52,680 bases of DNA from the NCBI RefSeq assembly GCF_000090795.2, contig NW_003546443.1, positions 32,464 to 85,143 of the forward strand. The letters are read 5' to 3'. This DNA comes from Amphimedon queenslandica. Lineage: Eukaryota > Porifera > Demospongiae > Haplosclerida > Niphatidae. Below are positions 11,901 to 21,864 of this stretch, one piece after another. Made by a program: the position numbers and the translations under genes. Numbering within the stretch: the first letter of the stretch is position 1; the number at the start of each line of letters is the position of its first letter. A model generated the notes under the pieces. It searched no databases. It was not told the DNA's origin and worked only from the letters and a program-made list of their open reading frames with translations.

Positions 11901-13960
11901 ATGTTACATTGCCTGTGATCCAATACTCGAATATCTGAATAAAAGAATAAAATAAAGGAATTAAAGGTCATACACAGAGCAAGACCTTCATGTACTCTTG
12001 TATTTACAGTAAACAAGAATGTACTTCATATTACATAATTTTTTAAAATTCATCATATCGTACATGTATACATCATTATTTTTTTAAATACAGAGTACAA
12101 TTTCAAAAAAGACAGTAGAAATTAGAAAAATTGTTTAAGTTAATTTGGTGCAGCAGTGTACACTTTAAGTGCTGTGTCACATGCAGTGTATCCCAATGAA
12201 TAGTCAATGAATATTATGCACTCTTTCCATGAAATTTCATGAATAGGTGTTTGTACTACTACCATACTACTATAACTATGAATTAAGGCTTTAAAATAAT
12301 CAAAACTTTTGATAAGAAGACACATAATGAATAGAAATATTCCTTATATTATGTATACTCTTGGTAATAGGGTAAGCTGTGATGATTACCTAAATTGTTA
12401 TAAAATATATAGTGCATGTTGGTACAAGAAAGTATTTTATGTGGAAGCTACAGTAAGGAATATAACTGGTGCAAGTGTCCATTAAGAGTCTTAGGCTCTA
12501 CAGTACTGTATACAGCAATTTACACAGCAATTACAAAAAATGAGGTGTGTAAACAAAGAATTCATGTCAATTTGCAATGTCTATGGTTGTGGTTTTATGA
12601 TTATAGACCCCTTTAGGCGAGAATTAGTTTGTGATACCGTATATACAAAGAAATAATATTGAACGGATTTTTGTCCGCCATGTTTTACGTCAAAGTTATG
12701 CAGAGTTTCAATGGCTGATGTGCAAAGTAGAGCTGTTTTGCCAATAAAACTTTTGTTGTGCTGAACTCAGGACTATGAGAGGCTTCATATCAACTGTTCT
12801 TTACTATAGCAAGATATTTGAAGACTTAAGAAGTCTTGGAGAGCCAGAACGATCAGTTCTTGACTCTCTGTCACAGCCCAAAGAGGAAAGCAGGCTCATA
12901 CAACAAGAGTATTGCACTATACTCCCTAGGTTGGCTCTCTTGGCATCTTTCTTGACTCTAGAATAGTTTTTAGCTTCAAAATGTAGTGACCAAGATCTCC
13001 AGGACACAGAAAGCACTTGCTGCTTGACGTAAAACATGGCGGCCAATTATTGTGTGTGGGTGTATACCGTAACTGAGATATAATGATTTCATTGCAAAAT
13101 TAATGATATTCACAAGCTGCTACTTCTCGCCGAAAGGGGTCTATAGTTTGATCATTGCATTCATATGAATATAGTGATTCATGTATTGAAAACATCAAAC
13201 AACACATCTAATGCACTATATGTTCTGACTGACTGAATTTAGACCCAAAAAAACTGGAACATATGTTTGGGATAAGCCTGAAATTCCTTTTTATATTATT
13301 ATTACAAGTCATTGTATTGCATCATAATGCAGTAACTATCACTTCTGGTCTAAATTTAAACTCATAAGGGACATAATATTATATTATTAACAACACAACA
13401 TCAACATATCTTGCATAGTGATGATACTTATATTTTTATTTAATATTTCCAAAAATAGTTATATAAGGCTGGTTTAGAGTTTATATGGTGCTTTAAGTGA
13501 ATTTGTGTTGTGACTGGAAGTATCATAGTTGTTAAACTAATAAAATGTGTGCTACAATATCAACATAAGATTCGGCTAATCTAAGTTTAATGCATGTTGC
13601 CATTTGTTTATACAACACTAGTGACTTACAGTTGCACACATAAAGCAATGGGTAAATTTTAAACCCTTCCCTTACTAAGACTTGGTGTCTGTAGCAACTG
13701 TAGTACTTAGTAAAGCCAGTACTATCAAGAGTGGATAATTAGTTGCTACAGTTCAATGGTTATTTACACTGATAATGCAGAAAGGGGGCTGCAATTTTAA
13801 GATTAAAAGCATATATACTGGCTCCTCGCTATAAATTCCAATAATTATTGTTATACTTCATTATTTCAGTTGATATTTAATACAGAAACATACCAGCAAC
13901 ATATGTGCTACTTGGTCTGTCACTTCCAGAAGAACAGCACTGACTGAACCAAGACCCCAT
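6683..13960 (-). CDS. HECT E3 ubiquitin ligase with filamin-type repeats (AREL1-like)
   Basis: HECT ligases take ubiquitin from an E2 onto a cysteine and pass it to substrate. About 19 exons encode roughly 880 residues (human AREL1 is 823). Exon 1 (13960-13894) begins MGSWFSQCCSS, a good N-myristoylation start with palmitoylatable cysteines. Exons 11934-11846 plus 11569-11335 and exons 11230-11148 plus 11100-10863 are tandem duplicates, each coding DHRQC.(V/I)IWRQ then a filamin-type domain ending SGEYLAKFM. A third filamin-like exon is 10344-10190. The C-terminal HECT lobe has WFW, ARLVQFVTGSSQVPVGGF and LPYAHTCFNQLCLP. The catalytic Cys codon is split TG|T by the last intron (exons to 6992 and 6785-6683), so it is intact only after splicing. 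An Asp homopolymer sits in the middle. The AREL1 assignment rests on domain order and the TCFNQLCLP..SYE end; another filamin-HECT paralogue is possible. Confidence 0.88.
8888..8947. repeat. In-frame (CAT)n microsatellite, poly-Asp tract
   Basis: About 20 trinucleotide units within an exon of the HECT gene, coding 20 consecutive Asp residues on the minus strand between KLMMKN and RRQIVINV. The reading frame is open on both sides, and the linker sits between the filamin repeats and the HECT lobe. Confidence 0.9.
12602..13145. mobile_element. 544-bp MITE with long terminal inverted repeats
   Basis: Ends TATAGACCCCTTTAGGCGAG and its reverse complement (21 of 22 bases match, 12602-12623 and 13124-13145). 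Pairing resumes further in around CCGCCATGTTTTACGTCAA (about 12675 and 13030), giving imperfect arms of about 100 bp. The outermost TA on each side can be read as a TA target duplication, which fits a Tc1/mariner-type non-autonomous element. It lies in the 2-kb first intron of the HECT gene; the short ORFs in it have no recognisable coding character. Confidence 0.8.
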
Positions 13961-15105
13961 ATTCAAGTCCAATTGATTCTATTTCGCCAAGCAGCAATCC
14001 AGCAACTAGATCTAACTATGGGAAATGCTGATGAAGCCGAGGATGAAACTTAATAAAAATTCATTGATTAAAATTTATTATCATAGTAGGGGCGAGTCCA
14101 AGTTAGTGCTTCTTTGATGTCGGCCAGCAATAATTATATGCGAGTATCTATGGGTTCTGGGCTTAGCTGCAAGAGGATGTCACCTAAACAGATTGAAAGG
14201 CCGCTCTTGCATGGGCGGTTGCAGAAATTTGATTTGACCTGGGCATCAATAATTAGTGGGTGTGGTTCCATACAATTTTGCAAGGAAAATGGACAATACT
14301 GATCTATAACTTCATTGAGATGGTTTCTTAGCATAAAACAACAAAGAAGCCTGCTGAACTACCACAGTTTATACTGGATGCCCACACCAGAATCATGAAT
14401 ATAATTATTGGTCAAAAAGTTAACATGGGCATTGCCCTCTAATGCCCAGGCCTGCAACTGCCTATGTCCTCTTGCTAACAGCCTGGCCTACGGGCTATAT
14501 CAATTGATACTTAAAAACAGGAAAACACGGGCCATGATTTTAGGCTTGTCCCAATCATGTTAAGATTCAATGAAACACGTCAGAAATTGCACAATAGGTA
14601 ATAAATGAGAAAAAAATCAGTGAACAGTAGAGAACAGTAGAGAACAACAATCAAAAGATTTTCTGTCATTAATGTTTTACACTCTTCAAACCTAACACAG
14701 AAAAGTAATATTCATAATTTCATATAATGTGAAAGTAGCGGCGCCTTACATTGACGAATGTAAAGTCTTGGACATCTTGCTTCTGTCATTATACCTCAGT
14801 AAGATACATGTAAGTATTATAAAGAAAGTCTACCAGGTAAAAAACAATTTCTCATTAATCCTCTGCAAACTGAGCCGCCTTCAAATCAGGCTAAACTGAA
14901 TAAAATAAAATAAAACAAAATTGCATCAATAAAATTTTGGAAATATTTTATATTTTCAGAGCTGAATTTGAACAATGATAATTTTTTCAGAAATTGAATA
15001 AATTTTTCAAACGCCATAGCTCAATAGGCTATAGTGTAGAAATTATTAAGTTATGAGATTGCTTTCACTTCATTATACTACATGTAGCTCTGTTTTGTGC
15101 ATGTA
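13961..15105. other. Intergenic, no gene recognised
   Basis: Between the HECT gene start and a MITE. It holds only short unconserved ORFs on both strands. A short plus-strand ORF at about 14019 (MGNADEAED) has no visible continuation. The HECT promoter should lie just above 13960, but no clear motif is visible. Confidence 0.5.
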
Positions 15106-15365
15106 CAGTGCCGCTCAGCTATAACTTTACTTATAGTGTACACGACACTAGTGCAGCTTCTCTATACACTCAATGCACACTAGTGCAAGGTACACACGTA
15201 GCACCTGTATCTTGTATTTATCATGTACATCATGTATCTTATCAAGTTCTGTGGTGCACGAGTCTATTGTAGTGTGTGTGTGCATAGTGATTCTTCACGA
15301 GCGCCACCTGTGCCTCGTGCTGGAGATCACGCATGTAAAAGTAAAGTTATAGCTGAGCGGTACTG
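15106..15365. mobile_element. 260-bp MITE, CAGTG-type terminal inverted repeats
   Basis: Left end CAGTGCCGCTCAGCTATAAC continuing to TTTACTT; the right end is its reverse complement with one mismatch (27-bp arms). The flanking bases are TACATG-rich, so the target duplication cannot be defined. The CAGTG end resembles hAT elements. Confidence 0.8.
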
Positions 15366-15414
15366 TACATGTACTTCTGAATGTCCTGCTTGATTTAATT
15401 ACTAATTACTGCAT

Positions 15415-16115
15415 CAGAATAAAAATTGGGGTGATTTTGGAGCCATTTTTTGGGAAAAACCACGGGCTATAGTACAGAGATTTTTTTTAGAAATTGGCCA
15501 ATTTTTAAAATGGCTGTAACTCAAAAAATTCAAGTCAGAATCAGCTCAAACTTTCTGCACAGCATAAGTACATCAAAATGCATTAGAAAAAGTAATAAAA
15601 ATTGGGGGTCATTTTGGAGCCATTTTTTGGAAAAAACCATGGGCTATAGTACAGGGATTTTTTTAGAAATTGGCTCGTTTTTTAAAATGGTCATAACTTG
15701 AAAAATTGAAGTCAGAATCAGCTCAAACTTTCTACATAGCATAAGTACATCAATATGTATCAGAAAATGTAATAAAAATTGGGGGTGATTTCGGAGCCAT
15801 TTTTTGGGAAAAACTATGGGCTATAGTACAGGGATTTTTTCAGAAATTGGCTCGTTTTTTAAAATGGCCATAACTTGAAAAAATTAAGCCGGGATGAGCT
15901 CAAACTTTCTACACAGCATAAGTACATCAATATGTATCAGAAAATGTAATAAAAATTGGGGGTGATTTTTGAGCCATTTTTCGGAAAAAACCATGGGCTA
16001 TAGTACAGGGATTTTTTCAAAAATTGGCTCATTTTAAAAAATGGCCATAACTTCAAAAATTTAAGTCGGAATCAGCTCAAACTTTCTGCACAGCATAAGT
16101 ACATCAATATGCATC
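15415..16115 (+). repeat. 177-bp satellite array, four units (second locus)
   Basis: The landmark CA(C/T)GGGCTATAGTACAG recurs at exactly 177 bp: 15461, 15638, 15815 and 15992. It lies in the intron of the truncated Nup155 copy at the position equivalent to the 3.8-4.5 kb array, so it was carried by the duplication or expanded in parallel. Confidence 0.93.
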
Positions 16116-16149
16116 AATCCTAACTTTAAACTAAACATTATTATTAATT

Positions 16150-17803
16150 TATTATAAATCATGTACCTAGAATTAGGTATTACCAGTCCAACGGCTAGTA
16201 TCACCTCCTTGAGACCATCAAAATATGCTAGATCTTTACTAAAAAGAAAAAATAGATCAATAATTAATTAAAATGTTATAACAACAATCCTGCAGCTCAA
16301 TTTTCTATATAAACTTCGGAAAATATATAAAAAATTTGGGGTGAATGTAAAGGAAAATCATGGGCCATATTATACTATAAGTATAGGTTATACACCGAGG
16401 TAGAGGTTTCTATGGTATTTATTAACCGAGTGACGCAGTCGCGAGGTTAATAAATACCATAGAAACCGATACCGAGGTGTATAACCAACTTCTACCATGA
16501 CACTTGAAAAACAACTACCAGCTGCTGATAATAAGACCACAGTTGACATACATACAACATATCTAACAGGCTAGGCCAGTAAAGAATCAACCAAACTTGA
16601 CAAATGGACTAATAAGAGCATAAGCGTAGAGTACCAAACTGCCAATCAATTAATTATTTAACGAGATAGGTTTATATTTTTACGAGCTAGGTTAATATGA
16701 AAAATAATTGACCTCCAATACTGCAATCTGATTGGTCAATCGCAAGGTGGCATGGTAGAATAATAATAATAATAATAATAACAACATTACCCATCTTCAT
16801 AGTTCCATAGGTATATGGTGCTGTCAATGGTAAGCCAGGCTCTCTTGATGACAGGCATCAGACCCATATCAGAGTTACACTGCATATCTGGACAAGAACA
16901 TCATTAAGAATCATGACATTAAAAATGAACAATGTACATGTACGTGTATAAATTATATTATATATACATGTACATGTACATGTATTTTAAATTGCAGATT
17001 AAAATATACATGATACATGTATATTCAATTACATTTGTACTGTAAAAATGGAATGGCAGTTTTGGCAATTTCTCCAAAAACATGATTGGCAGCTTTAATG
17101 TTAGCAGTTTGCTACATCTCATTAAACATTAGATACGTGAGCCAAATTAAACTCAATATAACTGATAACTTGCTCCAAATTTAGTTTCTTCACCTTAATA
17201 AAATGTACCATGTACACGTACATGTTTAGTGTCTTAATAAACTAATCCCATTAAAAGTGTATGCCCTTTATATTAAACCCATTAAACCTTTCCATATTAA
17301 AATTAATGTGCTTCAATTAAACTTGTAGTTATACATGTATTATTATTCTTGATTATATGTATAATCAATATTAATAGTTACCATTTAAAATGTAATGTAC
17401 TGGTTATGCAATAAGCGACGACATCACTTATTAAATTATAATTATGTGTATTTAATATTATATTCATAAATGTACATGTACATGTATTAGGAGGATACTC
17501 TCAAATTCCTGGACCAGTTCTGATGGTAAAGGAGTATGGTCTACATCACCGATGAGTGGCATACCATCCAGTGATGGAAACAGAGACGAGAGAAAAGGAT
17601 AATCGACGTCCGACTGTCCGCTTCCATTTGTAAGACCTAGAAGAGGTCACGTGATTAAGGGATGGGTCACGTGATGACTTACGGTCCGATGTGACTCTAA
17701 GTAGGCCACTGAGGTCGTAGAAGCGTTGATCTGAGACCTGGTACTTGTCTACCAGACCTCCAGCACTCTCCAAAACCTCGTTACTTCCTTGAGCAGTAGA
17801 CAT
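16150..17803 (-). pseudogene. Truncated duplicate of Nup155 exons 1-4
   Basis: Exon 1' 17803-17683 (121 nt), exon 2' 17636-17499 (138 nt) and exon 3' 16887-16791 (97 nt) have the same lengths and splice sites as in Nup155. Exon 4' starts at about 16243 ([18 protein letters not shown]) but loses its second half to a deletion and reads into non-homologous sequence. The upstream promoter region is also copied (to about 17940). The duplicate cannot make a full Nup155; at most it makes a propeller fragment of about 160 residues. By my reading about 12 of 13 exon 1-3 differences are silent, so it was under protein-level constraint until recently, or it reflects an allele or assembly duplicate. Confidence 0.85.
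16381..16762. mobile_element. Foldback insertion with about 43-bp palindrome arms
   Basis: A hairpin at 16386-16486 has arms GGTTATACACCGAGGTAGAG... and its near-perfect reverse complement around the short loop GAGTGACGCAGTCGC. Outer TTCTACCATG (16490) and CATGGTAGAA (16751) form a second inverted pair. The Nup155 intron at 4.84 kb lacks this block but shares both flanks, which shows it is an insertion. Confidence 0.75.
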
Positions 17804-18171
17804 GATTTAAAATGAAGAGAGGTGAGAGTTTAAGGCTTTGGAGGCAGGGCGCACGTGGTTTATTAACAGGCGTGACTACCACGCCTAGTTTTAAAATTCT
17901 CCCCGGGGAAAGTTAATTTTGTAGCGGGGTCAATTATGTGGTTTTGGGTGTGGCTATCCTGGGGGAGTGGCTCGTCATAATGCATTTCCTCTTTCTAGTA
18001 AACATAAAGTCCACAGTCTACTCTAATCTAGCCTAGAAAGTAAACACGGACAGGGAGAGTAGTAAAGGGAGATATAAACCTTGAACCACAGCAGTTTATA
18101 GGTCATAATTTCTACTAAAAACGACAGAAAAAGTCCCCGTATTTCGACAGTCTTCACACGGTATCACTATC

Positions 18172-21100
18172 ATGGGTAACAAGTGTAGCTGCCTCAGTGC
18201 TACTGGGTCTACAGACGAGGCCGAGGATGCTCTACTAGGAGGGACTGGTGATTCACGGGAGCCTAGAGGACCACCACCGCCTTATCAAGTAAGAAACTAA
18301 AAATGATACTATTCTGAATCTATTTTGAACTGTATAACTGTGAGGTAGGCTGTATTTTTGCAGCAGCTATCTTGTTGTGGATTTCATTGCATTTTAGCTT
18401 GTAAAATCAGCAACCATTATAAACTATACATATATGTACTAGCAAAACTGACAAGAAATATAGCTAGTACAACCATTCTTTGATAGTGATAAATTCACTA
18501 AAGCATCATTGCAGTGTGCAGTTATGCAAAGGGGGGGGGGTTTGAGAGACCAAGTGACGAAACTGAAAGGCTACAAAAATAAACATAGCATAAGGCAGGT
18601 CATGTATACATTATAAAATTCAATCAATGTTATCTTTCATTTCTAACCACAAACCTATCAGACCACTCCATTATAATATACACTAAATGCAACTCTATAC
18701 AGAGAGCTATATCGAATGTATTCTTAGAAAAAACAACCACTCCAAAGTACTGCCAGTTTATCATTTCAAGCTTATGTCATCAAACACATAACAAACAAAG
18801 TGAGGAGCTGTAGACAGAAAGAAAACTTAGGTTGACTGTCTGGCAGTGCCTGACACTGAGAATCATGTGTTTCCCTTAATGATGATGTAGTGTTGTCTAA
18901 CATTACCTATTATATTATGGACTGTGTTGTATAAAGCTGTTTAGCATTGCTTTCTAAAGCATATTCCAAATAATCTAATTTGCCTTTTTGAGACACATTC
19001 CCATTATAAGAAGAATAGAGCTTCATTCTTCATGCTTTGAATAAGAGAGGTCATTAAGAATAATCAGGCCTGGCCTGCTTCCAAAACTTTACTGGTTGCA
19101 GTTGTTGTTCTTGCACAATAAAGAATGTGACTTTTTTGAAATCTGCCAAACCACAAAGTAGATTTCTGTTTTATCCTGCACACAATAGCATGCACACCTG
19201 TCCAGCATATTTACTAAGAAATCTCATTATTTGATTACTATATAAAAACCAATACACACACACACTGCTTGCTTTAATTCCTTTGCTTGTACAGTCATCA
19301 TGATGACACTGCTGCAATTATATATACTATACTCTACAATTACAATTTCCCATTGGAATTTATACTTCAATAGTCACGTATAAGCTGCTAACACTTTGTT
19401 GTGATGTCATTATTAAACGCCTTTCCTGAGCTACTAAAATTAAATTTTGCTATAGGAAGCCTTGTACCCACCTTGTCCTTGACCTAAACCTACCATTTGG
19501 TCAAGTATGTTACTATGACCCATTACTGTCAGCAGGCATAGACTTTGATATTATACATACTATGAATTGCAATAACATGTAGACATGAATGCAAGATAAT
19601 CAAACCACCATATGGTATCTATGCATTGACATAATAGGATTTTTCAATGGTCTACGATTAACTTGTATTCTCATGAATTGCATAATAGCATTGTGGCTTT
19701 TATTGATATCATTAAAAGATGATATGATAGTTTTATTCAAAGGCCAAAAGGTAAAACCACGAGTTATTGTATGAAAAGGATAATTACTTCTCCTACAGAG
19801 GATGGGATGGCCCCAGCTTCTTGCATGCATTTCTAATTACTCTATCAGTTGTACATATCTCTGAAGCAGGTTACTCACTATCTGCTCGTGCGTACTAATA
19901 TAATAATCATCTACCAAGAGAGAAATCCTCTTAGTAAAAAGAGAATTCACAATTTAGTTAAAAATATAATACTACAATTATAATATAAAAACAAATAGAG
20001 ATTACTATGAAAAGTACAATTTAAATTAATTCTATTATATCATGATGTAATATTACTGACTTACATAGTACATAGTGTGTGAGACCATTTCCCTTTAGAC
20101 AGAGGAAATACCATAAAGTGTAATGGTCAGCTGATTTTAAGTATATACCCGCATGATCATTATGAAGCACAGCATCATTGTATACACTATAGCTGTCTCC
20201 CCATATACAGCATCAGTAGTTACATCATAAAGTACACTAGGGCACATGCAGTGTAGTATTCATTGCACTGTCATACATTGTACTCTATAAATAGATTCAT
20301 GCCGTGATCAATGGTCAGAGAGTGGCCTGATCTGGAATGGAATGTTATTGTAATTGCTGCTAATGTCAACATTGTTATGAATAGCATTGAGAAATGTAAT
20401 ACACAGTCACCTTTCATCTTATGGAAAATGTATATCTATTATACACATAATGTCACAGATGTTACATATGTGTGTGAGCAGCTAAGTGGATAATAAAGAT
20501 GTAATTTCAGTATGTAAAGCTATTATTATATGTATTGTATGTTAATTTGAGATTGAATACTGTGGTTCCCCCTACACTTAATTGCTGACCACATACACGC
20601 AGAAGAATTTGTAAATGATTCCATGAACTTTTAAAACAAAAAACCACAAAATAATTATGCTCCTTCCTGTACTCACTTCCTTCTTCCTTTTTGATTGCAT
20701 TCTTTATATTATTTCTCTTCTTCTCTTTCTCTCTCTCTCTTCAGATTCATCATCCATTCTATATGTTAACAGAGGAGCAAAGGTTACATATAGTTAGTAG
20801 GATAACACTCATCCAGAGTCTACCAGTCGGACATTACGAAGCACCAAAAGTGATGATGAGTGAGAAGAAAAGTGAAAAGGACAAAACTGATCAAGCAAGA
20901 GAGTAAGGAGAAAGGAGAGAAGAGGGAGAGGGAGAAAGATTGAGCGAAGGAGAAAGAGAGAGGGAGGGAGAGAAAGAGAGAGAGAGAGAAAGAATGAAGG
21001 AGAGGAAGAGAGAGGGAGAGAAACAAAGAGGGAGAGGAATATAGAGAGAAAAAGAGAGAGGGGATCAAAATAAAGCAGAAGTTCAAAAAGGAGTAATCTA

Positions 21101-21556
21101 ACAGTAAAAGTAATACAGTAACAGAGAAGGAAGGAATGAAGAAAAATTGAAATAGATGCCATAATGTCATCACTTTATTTCTTCCTTTCTAGATGTCCTA
21201 TATGTATGAATGACTTCATACCAGGCGAGCTAATACGTCTCCTTCCATGCATGCACTATTATCACATTCGCTGTATTGATGAGTGGCTTATGAGAGCCAT
21301 CACTTGCCCTACATGTGTACAGCGTGTTGATGCAGCCCCGCCTACTCATCAAACCAGTCGCTCTACACCTCATCACAACCACAGAAGAACTGGTAGTACT
21401 ATAAGTCAAGGAAGTATGTCTAGTTTGTGTGGGTCGGCTTATAGGAGGAGCATGGATGTTCTGACCACACCTCCACCTCCACCCACACAGTCTCCGTCAG
21501 TTTCACCGGCCGATTCTATGCAGGAGTTGTTAGTTGAGGTACAGCATCACTCGTGA
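18172..21556 (+). CDS. RNF11: RING finger protein 11 (RNF11)
   Basis: RNF11 is a small membrane-anchored RING-H2 protein that works with NEDD4-family ligases and the A20 complex. Exons 18172-18288, 20745-20902 and 21193-21556 join in frame (phases 0 and 2) to 212 residues (human 154). MGNKCSC is a myristoylation/palmitoylation start. PPPPYQ at residues 34-39 is the PPxY motif that binds WW domains. LTEEQRLHIVSRITLIQSLP matches the conserved middle block. The RING-H2 spans about 93-133: CPIC, PCMHYYHIRC, CPTC. A Ser/Pro/His-rich tail of about 75 residues after the RING is longer than in vertebrates. Its 3' end converges on gene A, 308 bp apart. Intron 1 is 2.46 kb. Confidence 0.95.
18289..20744 (+). 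other. RNF11 intron 1, no further gene recognised
   Basis: GT (18289) to AG (20744), with a CT-rich tract before the acceptor. It contains a G10 run near 18531, short unconserved ORFs and no repeat or RNA gene that I can identify. Confidence 0.6.
20903..21065 (+). repeat. Purine (GA-rich) tract in RNF11 intron 2
   Basis: About 160 bp almost wholly of A and G on the plus strand, imperfect GAGA/GGAGA repeats, starting at the donor site. The long minus-strand Leu/Ser ORFs here are low-complexity artefacts. Confidence 0.85.
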
Positions 21557-21864
21557 GAATTGGAGTTTTTATTATTCACACAAGCAGCATCTCTTCATTC
21601 ACTGTATCATAATATTGACTCAGAATTAATATTCCATTTTTCTTTGTTAATTATTTATATTTTCAACAAGCACCACACATCAATAACAATTTTATTAAAA
21701 ATAGTGATAATGTTATTTTTTTGCTGTCACTACAAATTGTTATATCAAATTTTAAAGACAATAAATTTTGTGAAAACACTCAAAAATACGAAACAATAAA
21801 AAAATAATAAGCAAATAGCAATTGTCAGTAAAAGCAATAAAATACAAACTTAAAAATTCAATTT

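Noticed and set aside
12775..13046. Overlapping ORFs inside the 544-bp MITE
   Set aside because: Unconserved, on both strands, inside a foldback element.
14019..14054. Mini-ORF MGNADEAED resembling the RNF11 start region
   Set aside because: Only a few residues, followed at once by a stop; likely chance.
20809..21173. Two overlapping 117-residue Leu/Ser ORFs on the minus strand
   Set aside because: Reverse of a purine tract in an RNF11 intron; low complexity.
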